Source: a virus. Taken from it: a stretch of 25,216 nt of DNA. The notes beneath the pieces were generated by a model, which saw only the letters and a list, made by a program, of their open reading frames with translations, was not told the origin of the DNA and did not search any database. Shown here piece after piece: positions 16,761 to 23,913 of this stretch. Positions within the stretch are counted from its first letter, which is position 1; every line of letters starts with the position of its first letter. Location: positions 1-25,216 of IMG/VR virus record IMGVR_UViG_3300042924_006764; one strand, written 5' to 3'. The position numbers and the translations under genes are program-made.

Positions 16761-16783
16761 TACGGATATTACCAAATCTTTAT

Positions 16784-17536
16784 TTATTCAGTCTCTTGAT
16801 TTTCTAAAGATAATTTTTTATCCATCAGTTTATTTTTGAAATTGTACAGTTTGTCAATGTATTGGTTCCTTCTCAAGAATTTAAAAACCAAATTCTCATA
16901 AGAAAATTCACCATCTTTTTCCAAACCTGAACTTCTATATTTTTTTAATTTTTCTTTGAATTTTTCTATTTTTCCTAAGGCTGTATCCAAATCATCATCA
17001 AGAATATCTTCCATCAAGTTATCGATGGTTTCCATAACCCCTTTAACTTTTTTCATCAAAAAGTCTTTGTCAATTTTAACATTTTCCTTTTCGGGTTTGT
17101 CAACCCACTGATCAAATAACACAGAATATACACCCGTTGAGAAGTGAACTTCGTTGATGTCCTCAGCATACAACTCAACCTCATAACCTTTTACAGTTAT
17201 ATTGTGAGTGGTATTGAATAAAGTTTTTTTGAGTTGAAACAGTTCTTTGTAAACATCACGATCTTTTGGTTCAAATTGTGAGAAATCAACATATAAGTGC
17301 AAATCAATATCTGAAAACTCAGACCAATTGAAGTTGGCCAAAGATCCTGTAAATCTAATATCATCAACAAATAAATCTTCACCCAAAAAATCCATAAATT
17401 CACCAGCAATTTGTAACAATGCAACACGGATTCCGTTTTTCAATACAGGGGTGTCAGTATCAACATCATTCCAAATCTTGGGGTTCAAAGTCTCCTTTGT
17501 ACCAAATGACATCAATATTTCAGAGTATTTGTCCAT
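16784..17536 (-). CDS. Nucleotidyltransferase-fold protein
   Basis: A 250-residue protein. Residues about 60-126 carry the polymerase-beta-like nucleotidyltransferase signature: FTGSLANFNWSEFSDIDLHLYV, with the GS motif at 64-65 and the metal-binding DxD at Asp76 and Asp78, then a beta strand VKGYEVELYAED whose Glu121 can serve as the third carboxylate. The second half is helical and very Lys/Glu-rich (ETIDNLMEDILDDDLDTALGKIEKFKEKLKKY). Such enzymes transfer a nucleotide onto RNA, protein or small molecules; the substrate cannot be read from the sequence. Similar stand-alone proteins occur in large phages without known roles. A TATTTATA motif ends only 4 bases before the ATG. Confidence 0.8.
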   Translation of the reverse strand: MDKYSEILMSFGTKETLNPKIWNDVDTDTPVLKNGIRVALLQIAGEFMDFLGEDLFVDDIRFTGSLANFNWSEFSDIDLHLYVDFSQFEPKDRDVYKELFQLKKTLFNTTHNITVKGYEVELYAEDINEVHFSTGVYSVLFDQWVDKPEKENVKIDKDFLMKKVKGVMETIDNLMEDILDDDLDTALGKIEKFKEKLKKYRSSGLEKDGEFSYENLVFKFLRRNQYIDKLYNFKNKLMDKKLSLENQETE

Positions 17537-17540
17537 AAAC

Positions 17541-17548
17541 TATAAATA
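17541..17548 (-). promoter_or_regulatory. TATTTATA late-promoter-like motif, 4 bases from start codon
   Basis: TATTTATA on the minus strand, with GTTT between it and the ATG at 17536. If it is a -10 element, the transcript would begin at or very close to the start codon. Confidence 0.5.
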
Positions 17549-17560
17549 CTCCGATATTAA

Positions 17561-17806
17561 TTAAGGGAGTTTGTTGTATTTGAATGCTTTGGAAATTTTG
17601 GTGGTAAAGTATTTTCCTTGTGATTCCGCGAGTCTGAATTCCGCATAGACGTTATGAGGTACATTTTCATATTCATAACGGGTTCCATTTTTGAACTCCG
17701 CAATCAACTTCTTAGTCGCCGTATCGTATTCGGTTCTATTGATGTTTGATGATTCAATCTCGTTGATAATTTTTGTTCCTTCTATTGTTTGTGATTTTAC
17801 GGCCAT
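17561..17806 (-). CDS. KTSC-domain protein
   Basis: ATG 17806 (MAVKSQTIEG) gives 81 residues. A longer frame exists upstream but overlaps the preceding gene by over 100 bases, and the short form starts one base after that gene's stop. Residues about 14-78 fit the KTSC domain: SSNINRTEYDTATKKLIAEFKNGTRYEYENVPHNVYAEFRLAESQGKYFTTKI, with the strand-strand-turn and the Lys-Tyr-Phe close to the end that typify the family. KTSC domains are found alone in phages and bacteria and fused to nucleic-acid enzymes such as lysyl-tRNA synthetase and recombination proteins. The molecular role is unknown. Confidence 0.85.
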   Translation of the reverse strand: MAVKSQTIEGTKIINEIESSNINRTEYDTATKKLIAEFKNGTRYEYENVPHNVYAEFRLAESQGKYFTTKISKAFKYNKLP

Positions 17807-17807
17807 G

Positions 17808-18110
17808 TTACAAAGGGGTTTTGAGATCAACTCTATACAATAAATTTGAAAAGTAATCATCAAAATCAGAATTACTATCTTCATAATCCATAAGACCAAA
17901 CCTACGAGCATCACTCTTCAACTTTTTTAAGTCGTAAATAACTCGTTCTCTTTGCATGTACATTTCACGAGTCATTCCTTCACCTCTTTGCAGTTGACGG
18001 TCTTTAACACCATGGTCAATAAACATTTTTCTCATAAGGATGTATCCACGGACAACATCCATCAAATCATTTTTTTTGATTTTTATAAATTTTCTTAATT
18101 GTGGTGTCAT
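17808..18110 (-). CDS. Small helical basic protein
   Basis: ATG 18110 (MTPQLRKFIKIKKNDLMD) gives 100 residues; a TTG 18 bases upstream would overlap the late-type motif and is rejected. The protein is mainly helical and basic in the first two thirds (GEGMTREMYMQRERVIYDLKKLKSDARRFG) with an acidic C-terminal part (DYEDSNSDFDDYFS). No family is recognised. It is followed after one base by the KTSC gene, so the two are probably co-translated. A TATTTATA motif ends 4 bases before the ATG. Confidence 0.72.
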   Translation of the reverse strand: MTPQLRKFIKIKKNDLMDVVRGYILMRKMFIDHGVKDRQLQRGEGMTREMYMQRERVIYDLKKLKSDARRFGLMDYEDSNSDFDDYFSNLLYRVDLKTPL

Positions 18111-18114
18111 ACCA

Positions 18115-18122
18115 TATAAATA
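18115..18122 (-). promoter_or_regulatory. TATTTATA late-promoter-like motif, 4 bases from start codon
   Basis: TATTTATA on the minus strand, then TGGT and the ATG at 18110. It lies just after the terminator of the UVR-motif gene and begins a new transcription unit. Confidence 0.5.
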
Positions 18123-18128
18123 CAACAA

Positions 18129-18150
18129 ACCCCCACTTTTGGGTGGGGGT
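18129..18150 (-). terminator. Probable terminator after the UVR-motif gene
   Basis: An 8-bp GC-rich stem (ACCCCCAC with GTGGGGGT) and 6-base loop lie just past the stop at 18157. The T tract that follows on the minus strand is short (TTTGTTG), so termination may be partial. Confidence 0.72.
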
Positions 18151-18156
18151 CGTGAA

Positions 18157-18624
18157 TTACATTTTCAGTTTTTTGAGTTCCTCTCGGATTTCAATTGCTC
18201 TTTCAAAGTTATGATCTGAAATCACTTGTTTGAGTTCATTCTCGAGTTTTTCAATTTCCTCTTGAGAGTTTTCAAGTTTCTTCATTCTATCACGAAGGTG
18301 GATTGCCAGTTCGTAATCTTCATTTTCGATTGCTCGTTGGAGTTCAGATTTGAGTCTGTCAGCACTGACCTCTTGTTTTTTATTAGATTTGAACATATTA
18401 GTCATCATATCGTCATCAAAACCTGAAGAACGAACAAAGCTGGTAATTAAAATTTTACCATCATCAGATGTGAATGTCTCTTTATTCCATTCACCATTTT
18501 TATCTTTTCCCTTTTCCACATTATTTTTTCCGTGGATACCAAATCGTCCACCAAATGGATGATTACCGAACATATTATTTAGTTCATTGAACAGGTCATC
18601 GAAAGAATCACTTTTTCCAAACAT
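18157..18624 (-). CDS. UVR-motif protein, McsA-like adaptor candidate
   Basis: A 155-residue protein. The first 35 residues are Phe/Gly/Asn-rich (FNELNNMFGNHPFGGRFG), followed by a short beta-rich stretch. Two UVR-type helical hairpins follow: residues 91-117 (LKSELQRAIENEDYELAIHLRDRMKKLE) and 129-153 (NELKQVISDHNFERAIEIREELKKL). UVR motifs occur in UvrB, UvrC, the middle region of ClpC and the ClpC adaptor McsA. The zinc-binding CxxC pairs of McsA are absent, so it is not a standard McsA. It is divergent from a ClpC-type gene whose own UVR-like hairpin has the same pattern (DYEQAAEIRDKEKKL), and the two promoters abut. A role as substrate adaptor or regulator of that ATPase is likely but inferred. 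Confidence 0.82.
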   Translation of the reverse strand: MFGKSDSFDDLFNELNNMFGNHPFGGRFGIHGKNNVEKGKDKNGEWNKETFTSDDGKILITSFVRSSGFDDDMMTNMFKSNKKQEVSADRLKSELQRAIENEDYELAIHLRDRMKKLENSQEEIEKLENELKQVISDHNFERAIEIREELKKLKM

Positions 18625-18724
18625 ATCTTTTCTTTTTTAGATTTTTATTGTTTATCTTTGTCCCAACAATAGTAAATAATGTGCCAATACCAAAATAACT
18701 ATCTTTACTGACAAAATGTCAAAA

Positions 18725-18755
18725 CAAAAATATTATCACCTGTCAAATTGTCAAT
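18725..18755 (-). promoter_or_regulatory. Host-type promoter for the UVR-motif gene
   Basis: On the minus strand ATTG (18752-18755), 19 bases, then TATTTTTG (18725-18732), a full TAnnTTTG box. The start would lie near 18718, giving a leader of about 94 bases that includes the inverted repeat TGACA-AAA-TGTCA at 18709-18721. Confidence 0.6.
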
Positions 18756-18786
18756 ATTGGTATTTGGAAAAATAATTGTATATTTG
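18756..18786 (+). promoter_or_regulatory. Host-type promoter for the ClpC-like gene
   Basis: ATTG (18756-18759), 19 bases, then TATATTTG (18779-18786), a full TAnnTTTG box. The expected start is near 18793, 20 bases before the ATG. Its -33 element joins that of the opposite promoter as the palindrome CAATATTG (18752-18759). Confidence 0.68.
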
Positions 18787-18812
18787 TGGTGTAAATCAAA
18801 AACAGTAATAAC

Positions 18813-20807
18813 ATGATTGAATCAATGGACGATAACGATAAGGGAGCCAAATCCCGTCAAAAACAAAGTGGAACTCCCGTCTTGGATAACTTCTCTAAAG
18901 ACCTAAACAAGATGGCCGCTGAGGGTAAACTTGATCCCGTCATTGGACGTGAGATGGAAATCCACCGAATTGCCCAAATCCTATCCCGTAGGAAAAAGAA
19001 TAACCCGATTATCGTGGGTGAACCCGGTAGTGGTAAAACCGCTATCGTGGAGGGACTGGCCAACAAGATCGTACAAGGCGACTGCCCCCGAAATCTTCGT
19101 GACAAACGTCTTGTCCTATTGGATCTTACCTCAATTGTTGCGGGTACCAAGTACCGAGGACAGTTCGAGGAGCGTATGAAGGTTATCATCGAAGAGTTGT
19201 CTGAGAACCCAGACATCATCGTCTTTATTGACGAAATCCACACGATCGTAGGTGCTGGTAACGCATCTGGATCGATGGATGCATCCAACATCTTCAAACC
19301 CGCTCTTGCCCGTGGTGAGATCCAATGTATTGGAGCAACCACTCTTGATGAGTACCGTACCAATTTTGAAAAAGACGGAGCACTTGAGCGTCGATTCCAA
19401 AAGGTCAGTATTGATTCTCCCTCAAAGGAAGAAACTCTACTTATCCTTCAACAATCTAAATCACGTTATGAAGATTTCCACAAGGTCCTTTACACCGAAG
19501 AGATCTTGGAGATGTGTGTTAATCTTGCGGATCGTTACATCACCGATCGTGAATTTCCCGATAAAGCATTTGATATCTTAGATGAGGTAGGAGCTCGTAG
19601 TCAAGTGGAGGTAAAGATACCCGAGTCAATTGAGATCCTGAAAAACAAAGCAGCAGAACTCAAACAACAGAAGTTAGATGTTGTAAAAAAACAAGACTAC
19701 GAACAAGCCGCTGAGATTCGTGATAAGGAGAAGAAACTTTTGGAACGTTTGGAGAAGGAAAAGGTTAAGTTCGAAAAAGAACAAGCCGAAAACAAAAAAC
19801 CAATTGATCCCGAGTTGGTTCTTACAGTGGTGGCATCCATGACCAAAATCCCTGTAAACAAATTATCTGTTGATGACAAAGCGGCACTTGTTGGTTTGGA
19901 AGAGTCCCTCAAGCAACAGGTCATTGGTCAGGACGATGCTGTTAGGAAAATTGCTCGAGCAATGCGTCGGAACCGTCTTGGAATCAAAGACCCAAACAAA
20001 CCAATTGGTTCGTTTATCTTTTTGGGTTCAACTGGTGTTGGTAAAACACACTTGGCAAAAGAACTCGCCAAACAAATCTTCGGTTCGGCCGACAACCTAA
20101 TCCGAGTGGATATGTCCGAATATCAAGAGAAACACTCCGTATCGCGTTTGATCGGAGCACCTCCAGGATACGTAGGTTATGATGAGGGTGGTCAACTCAC
20201 CGAGCAGGTGAAGAACAAACCATATTCGGTGGTTCTTTTTGACGAGGTTGAAAAGGCAAATAAGGAGATCTTTCATACCCTTCTTCAAATGTTGGATGAA
20301 GGTCATCTTACTGACTCTTTGGGTCGTAAAATCAACTTCAAAAACACCCTCATTATTATGACCTCAAACATTGGTGTGAAGAAACTTCAAGACTTCGGTA
20401 CTGGTATCGGTTTTGGTGGATCTTCATACTCAACGGAGGAACAGAAGAAGGAAATCTTGAAAAAGGAAATGAAGAATTACTTCTCACCTGAATTCATCAA
20501 CCGTATTGACGAAACCATTATCTTCAATTCTTTGGATCAAGAATCACTGAAAAAGATCGTATCTATCGAACTCAACAAGTTGATGAAACGTCTTGGTGAT
20601 CTAAAACTAAACTTCAGTTTTGATGATAAACTCGTAGAACACATCTCAAAAGTAGGGTTTGATGAAGTGTACGGTGCCAGACCGATCAAACGAGCAATTC
20701 AAGATGAAGTGGAGGACTTGGTATCCGAATCAGTCTTGTCTGACATTGTAAAAGAAGGTGGAACATACACCCTTTCAGTGGAAGATGAGAAAGTGGTTAT
20801 CAAGTAA
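18813..20807 (+). CDS. clpC: ClpC-type double AAA+ unfoldase lacking the N-terminal domain
   Basis: A 664-residue Clp/Hsp100 ATPase. D1 has Walker A GEPGSGKT (69-76), Walker B FIDEIHT (Asp140-Glu141), and ALERRF with the arginine finger. D2 has Walker A GSTGVGKT (405-412), Walker B VLFDEVEKA, and INRIDE. The middle region (283-310) is short and UVR-like (DYEQAAEIRDKEKKL), as in ClpC, not the long coiled coil of ClpB. GIGFGG (531-536) sits where ClpC has its ClpP-binding loop, so it could feed a host ClpP. The roughly 140-residue N domain is missing; instead there are about 25 polar residues before LDNFSKDLNKMA, so substrates must be recognised another way. Base composition is more GC-rich than its neighbours. 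It is followed by a strong terminator. Confidence 0.94.
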   Translation: MIESMDDNDKGAKSRQKQSGTPVLDNFSKDLNKMAAEGKLDPVIGREMEIHRIAQILSRRKKNNPIIVGEPGSGKTAIVEGLANKIVQGDCPRNLRDKRLVLLDLTSIVAGTKYRGQFEERMKVIIEELSENPDIIVFIDEIHTIVGAGNASGSMDASNIFKPALARGEIQCIGATTLDEYRTNFEKDGALERRFQKVSIDSPSKEETLLILQQSKSRYEDFHKVLYTEEILEMCVNLADRYITDREFPDKAFDILDEVGARSQVEVKIPESIEILKNKAAELKQQKLDVVKKQDYEQAAEIRDKEKKLLERLEKEKVKFEKEQAENKKPIDPELVLTVVASMTKIPVNKLSVDDKAALVGLEESLKQQVIGQDDAVRKIARAMRRNRLGIKDPNKPIGSFIFLGSTGVGKTHLAKELAKQIFGSADNLIRVDMSEYQEKHSVSRLIGAPPGYVGYDEGGQLTEQVKNKPYSVVLFDEVEKANKEIFHTLLQMLDEGHLTDSLGRKINFKNTLIIMTSNIGVKKLQDFGTGIGFGGSSYSTEEQKKEILKKEMKNYFSPEFINRIDETIIFNSLDQESLKKIVSIELNKLMKRLGDLKLNFSFDDKLVEHISKVGFDEVYGARPIKRAIQDEVEDLVSESVLSDIVKEGGTYTLSVEDEKVVIK

Positions 20808-20810
20808 AAG

Positions 20811-20840
20811 AAAGGGGGTCTAAGACCCCCTTTTATTTTT
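20811..20840 (+). terminator. Rho-independent terminator after the ClpC-like gene
   Basis: A 10-bp stem (AAAGGGGGTC with GACCCCCTTT) with a TAA loop begins 4 bases after the stop and is followed by TTTATTTTT. It can also act on the converging minus-strand gene at 20833. Confidence 0.93.
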
Positions 20841-21006
20841 TACAATACTTTGAGTTCTGACCATAATACATACAACGTAAAAGGGATACTTCAACTCTTA
20901 TATCATGATATTGGTCTCCAACTGCAGCTCTATGACCATTTCTGATCGATAGAAATAATTCATATTCTATCTCTACAATTCTTTTTAATATATCATTTTC
21001 ACTCAT
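20833..21006 (-). CDS. Small helical protein
   Basis: ATG 21006 (MSENDILKRIVEIEYELFL) gives 57 residues; a TTG 21 bases upstream lies in the terminator tract and is rejected. The protein looks helical, with a Glu/Leu/Ile-rich first half and a Cys/Tyr/Lys end (LLRCMYYGQNSKYCKK). No family is recognised. It is the last gene of the minus-strand accessory operon, after a terminator, and converges on the ClpC-like gene. Confidence 0.6.
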   Translation of the reverse strand: MSENDILKRIVEIEYELFLSIRNGHRAAVGDQYHDIRVEVSLLRCMYYGQNSKYCKK

Positions 21007-21025
21007 AGGCAAAAAAAATTTGGGC

Positions 21026-21049
21026 AAAAAAAAGAGGTCTTACGACCTC
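21026..21049 (-). terminator. Rho-independent terminator after the 2OG oxygenase gene
   Basis: A 6-bp stem (GAGGTC with GACCTC) and TTAC loop, 5 bases past the stop at 21055, followed on the minus strand by eight T. The small gene beyond it probably depends on readthrough. Confidence 0.85.
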
Positions 21050-21054
21050 AATTA

Positions 21055-21645
21055 TTATTCTTCTCTTAATAACCAAGTTGTTAAGATGTATTTATCGTTG
21101 GATACCGGTACATGACCTCTGTGAACATATGGCCAAGGTGCTGGCCAAACAATAAATGTTCCTTTAGTGGGTTTTACCATCAAACTTTGATGTAGGAACT
21201 CTGTTTCTCCACCCTCTTCGACATCATTGAGGTAAAACATAACGGCGAAGAGTCTGTTATAAAACTCACTATATTCACCCTCGGTGTGAAAAGACTTAAA
21301 GTGACCCACACCTTTTTCATATCTTTGTAATTGCCACACAGGGTAGTATGTTCCCTTACCAAAAAGATATTCGTGAGTGTTAAACTCATCTGTAGTTCTA
21401 AATCTACGAACATAAAGATCGATCTTTTCGTTAGCTGCATCAACAACCTGATTAACCAATTCTTCAAGTTCAGGAACTTTCATAATGTCAAAATCGGTAG
21501 TATCTTTGAATCTTTTATCTAAACCACTGGCAGTTATCCCTTGGTGATGATAATCTTCGTATTCGTGAAACGCCTCAATAAGACGATCACATAACTCCTC
21601 AGAAAGAGTCCCAGGGTAAACTCCGATTGTATCCTTGACGTTCAT
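21055..21645 (-). CDS. 2-oxoglutarate/Fe(II) dioxygenase, prolyl-4-hydroxylase type
   Basis: A 196-residue protein with the double-stranded beta-helix layout of P4H-type dioxygenases. WQLQRYEKGVGHFKSFHTEGE contains the first iron ligands, His120 and apparently Glu122 (HxE instead of the usual HxD). LFAVMFYLNDVEEGGETEF is the central core. PYVHRGHVPVSNDKYILTTWLL gives the distal His (His175) and the 2OG-binding basic residue (Lys185). Such enzymes hydroxylate protein, nucleic-acid or small-molecule substrates; phage copies are common, but substrates are mostly unknown. The start (MNVKDTIGVYPG) overlaps the upstream peptidase by 47 bases. It belongs to the operon driven from 22829. Confidence 0.88.
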   Translation of the reverse strand: MNVKDTIGVYPGTLSEELCDRLIEAFHEYEDYHHQGITASGLDKRFKDTTDFDIMKVPELEELVNQVVDAANEKIDLYVRRFRTTDEFNTHEYLFGKGTYYPVWQLQRYEKGVGHFKSFHTEGEYSEFYNRLFAVMFYLNDVEEGGETEFLHQSLMVKPTKGTFIVWPAPWPYVHRGHVPVSNDKYILTTWLLREE

Positions 21646-22432
21646 ATTCGTGTTTTGTATATCCTAATCTGTTTATCATCTCGTGTGCAGTGTGGATGGA
21701 ATTTTGTAAATCCTCCACTACAACATACTCATGCATTGTATGATAATTATAATAACCACAAGAAAAATTTATACAGGAAAAATCAAATTTTATTTTCAAT
21801 TGTGAAACATCCGTATAAGGATGGATTTGAAATTCATGATGGGCAAACTTTTCTGTCAAAACTTCATCAGCAATTCGGAAAAATTCCGAATTACGATCAA
21901 ATAATCTAATACCTGAACAAACTTCAGTCACCATGTAATTACTTGGGGCATCCAATTGGATGGCATAAGCAACATCCGAGAAAAACTCGGGACTTGCCTT
22001 ACGAGATCCCAAGCATCCAGTCTCTTCTGAAACAAAGAATGCCGCTTTTAAATGTGGTAAATCACGGAGAGATACCAACGCACCGTAAACACCACATTTA
22101 TCATCACCACCAATACCAACGGGTTTACCATCAGGATTATACCCTTTCAGAGACAACTTACCTTGTTTTTGACGATTAGGTAAAATTTCCTCGTGAACCA
22201 TAATTTCATCTTGGAAATGATGGACCGTATCAGTATGAGCCACCATACAAGGGTAGAGTTTATCCTCATACCCTTGAGTGGTCTTAGTGGCATATACATT
22301 CATCATCTCATCAACCACATAAGGAATACCCTCTTTATCCAACCAATCAGAGATGTATTGGACCATAAGTTCCTCATTATAAGTTGCGGTACGAACTGAT
22401 AACAGTTCCTTCAAAAATTCTAAGTCGTTCAT
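21599..22432 (-). CDS. M20-family metallopeptidase, peptidase T-like, without lid domain
   Basis: A 277-residue di-zinc peptidase. VAHTDTVHH gives His66 and Asp68, GIGGDDKCGV the bridging Asp (110 or 111), FVSEETGCLGS the catalytic Glu136 and ligand Glu137, QLDAPSN Asp161, and YHTMHEYV the last His (near 234). PYTDVSQLKIKF and NFSCGYYNYHTMHE resemble peptidase T and related exopeptidases. Usual family length is near 400 residues; the inserted dimerisation or lid domain is replaced by a short segment (about 170-210). Di-zinc ligands appear complete, so it is probably active on short peptides in the cytoplasm. It begins with a 4-base ATGA overlap with the cREC gene and overlaps the oxygenase start by 47 bases. 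It could finish the breakdown of peptides released by proteolysis (inference). Confidence 0.88.
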   Translation of the reverse strand: MNDLEFLKELLSVRTATYNEELMVQYISDWLDKEGIPYVVDEMMNVYATKTTQGYEDKLYPCMVAHTDTVHHFQDEIMVHEEILPNRQKQGKLSLKGYNPDGKPVGIGGDDKCGVYGALVSLRDLPHLKAAFFVSEETGCLGSRKASPEFFSDVAYAIQLDAPSNYMVTEVCSGIRLFDRNSEFFRIADEVLTEKFAHHEFQIHPYTDVSQLKIKFDFSCINFSCGYYNYHTMHEYVVVEDLQNSIHTAHEMINRLGYTKHEYERQGYNRSLPWDSF

Positions 22433-22782
22433 TTTCCGATGGATTTACGATAGTTTGAAAGAATGGAATTGATGTTTTGACGACCAACAGGATTTGCACT
22501 TTGAATTGACCATTTGGGAACATCGATATCCCCATTATCCATACAGTAATTTACCAACCATTTTGCGGCATCATGACCAGTACCAAGTTCATCATCACCC
22601 AAATCATGATCAAAGAAGATTTCATCAGGGAGACCAAACTCACGGATATAATCAACAAACTCAGGAAATTCTTTTACCCAAACAATCTCATCAACTTTGG
22701 AGTCGTACTCAGGGATATATTGATCCCTCCATACACTCATATTCGGATCCCGAATATCGTCTAACCACAAATATGTTTTCAT
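22429..22782 (-). CDS. Receiver-like cREC domain protein (predicted cyclic-phosphate processing)
   Basis: A 117-residue single-domain protein. MKTYLWLDDIRDP holds the acidic pair of a receiver-like fold (Asp8-Asp9); EIFFDHDLGDDELGTGHDAAKWLV gives the central Asp motif (HDLG) and a TGxDAAKW helix; WSIQSANPVGRQNI carries the SANPVG loop. This combination matches the cyclic-phosphate processing receiver family (cREC_REC), predicted from comparative genomics to act on cyclic-phosphate products such as those from ADP-ribose or RNA processing. The biochemical role is not proven. It is the first gene of an operon with the M20 peptidase and oxygenase, close behind a strong host-type promoter with a leader of about 10 bases. 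Confidence 0.78.
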   Translation of the reverse strand: MKTYLWLDDIRDPNMSVWRDQYIPEYDSKVDEIVWVKEFPEFVDYIREFGLPDEIFFDHDLGDDELGTGHDAAKWLVNYCMDNGDIDVPKWSIQSANPVGRQNINSILSNYRKSIGK

Positions 22783-22798
22783 GTTGATAAGTTTTCAA

Positions 22799-22829
22799 CA
22801 AAGATACGAAAATATTTGTGAATATCAAA
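22799..22829 (-). promoter_or_regulatory. Perfect Bacteroidota-type promoter for the accessory operon
   Basis: On the minus strand TTTG (22826-22829), exactly 19 bases, then TATCTTTG (22799-22806), matching TTTG-N19-TAnnTTTG. It overlaps the stop of the upstream 349-residue gene, and the start would lie near 22792. Confidence 0.85.
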
Positions 22830-23874
22830 ATAGTCTATAAGTTGTCAACAAGTTTCTAACACCCTCAATTGGTAACCTGAATCTTTCAGATGTATACTCA
22901 CCCGGTTTGTAAACTCTGATATCCACTTTTTCTGTTTCGTTGTCAAATCTTTCAATTGTGAATGAATCATACTGATTTCCATCAGGAAATTTTTTCATTT
23001 GACCAGGTGTTACATTAAAATCTTGTAATAATTTGTAATACTTTTGGTCCGATGTAAAATCTCTACCTTCAAACTCTTCTTCTACCGCATCCAAAAGTTT
23101 ATCAATATACCTGTAGATTGGTTCTGGATCATAATCCGTACCCATTTCCCAAAAACCATCTTCGTAATTGGGGTAATGTGTGTGATTGAATATTACGTCC
23201 TTAATTATATCAGTAAGACTTTGATCACTATCATCATCTCCGTATTTTTCAATAAAGTTCATCAATTGAGATAAACTTACCAAAAACGTTTCTCTGGTTG
23301 TAACAGGTACCATTTGAATAAATTTTCTTGGGACGGGTATTGAATAGTCTTTATATAGTTCCTGTTCTATCTCTTCCCTAATTTTGTCGTTTCTTTCTTC
23401 CACAACACTATCAATAATATCTGAAACATATCTATCAAACTCCTGATCCAAAAAAGTTATAATTTTTTTCGCACATTCTGAGTCACCGTCTAATTCACAT
23501 TTACCGTAGTTTATTTCAGGTATCATGTTGGACATCAATTTTAATAACCGTTTTTTCTGATCATCTTTAAACCAATAAAATCCATAACCTTCTTCCCAAT
23601 CGCCGATCATAGAGTCGTTATCAATGAAATCATTATAACCACCATATTTAGAAGTTACATTATTGATAACCCATCGGGTATTGTCATCCAAACCAAATAA
23701 ATCCCAATAATCCTCAAACTCCAAAAGAGCACCCTTCCCTTTTACTTCTAGAATCTCAGGTATTTCATCTATAAGATCTTGGGCAGAAATTTTACCTTCC
23801 AAATACCCCCTTATAACCTCAACCATTTTGTTAGGTCTTTTATCGTCTTCGAGTAAAAACTTAGATAGTTTCAT
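22825..23874 (-). CDS. Unknown acidic protein with capsid-targeting-like N-terminus
   Basis: ATG 23874 (MKLSKFLLEDDKRPNK) gives 349 residues; a GTG 18 bases upstream lies in the late-type motif and is rejected. The protein is acidic and mostly helical, with Trp/Tyr-rich stretches (DNDSMIGDWEEGYGFYWFKDD; EDGFWEMGTDYDPEP) and a beta-rich C-terminus (EKVDIRVYKPGEYTSERFRLP). No family is recognised. The first nine residues, MKLSKFLLE, resemble the short peptides that direct T4 internal proteins into the prohead (MKTYQEFIAE in IPIII) and end in a hydrophobic-x-Glu cleavage-type site. A late-type motif ends 6 bases before the ATG. An internal head protein is therefore possible. Confidence 0.75.
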   Translation of the reverse strand: MKLSKFLLEDDKRPNKMVEVIRGYLEGKISAQDLIDEIPEILEVKGKGALLEFEDYWDLFGLDDNTRWVINNVTSKYGGYNDFIDNDSMIGDWEEGYGFYWFKDDQKKRLLKLMSNMIPEINYGKCELDGDSECAKKIITFLDQEFDRYVSDIIDSVVEERNDKIREEIEQELYKDYSIPVPRKFIQMVPVTTRETFLVSLSQLMNFIEKYGDDDSDQSLTDIIKDVIFNHTHYPNYEDGFWEMGTDYDPEPIYRYIDKLLDAVEEEFEGRDFTSDQKYYKLLQDFNVTPGQMKKFPDGNQYDSFTIERFDNETEKVDIRVYKPGEYTSERFRLPIEGVRNLLTTYRLF

Positions 23875-23880
23875 ATTTTT

Positions 23881-23888
23881 TATAAATA
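23881..23888 (-). promoter_or_regulatory. TATTTATA late-promoter-like motif
   Basis: TATTTATA on the minus strand, 6 bases before the ATG at 23874. Confidence 0.5.
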
Positions 23889-23913
23889 CCACGAAGAATT
23901 CAATTTTTTGTTG

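Noticed and set aside
17561-17914. 117-residue version of the KTSC gene
   Set aside because: It would overlap the preceding gene by over 100 bases, and its extra N-terminus is a shadow; ATG 17806 directly follows that gene's stop.
18653-18660. TATCTTTG as an additional promoter for the ClpC-like gene
   Set aside because: No TTTG lies 19-21 bases upstream, and the 18756-18786 promoter is better placed.
23875-23892. GTG start of the 349-residue gene
   Set aside because: It lies within the late-type motif; ATG 23874 also gives the capsid-targeting-like N-terminus.
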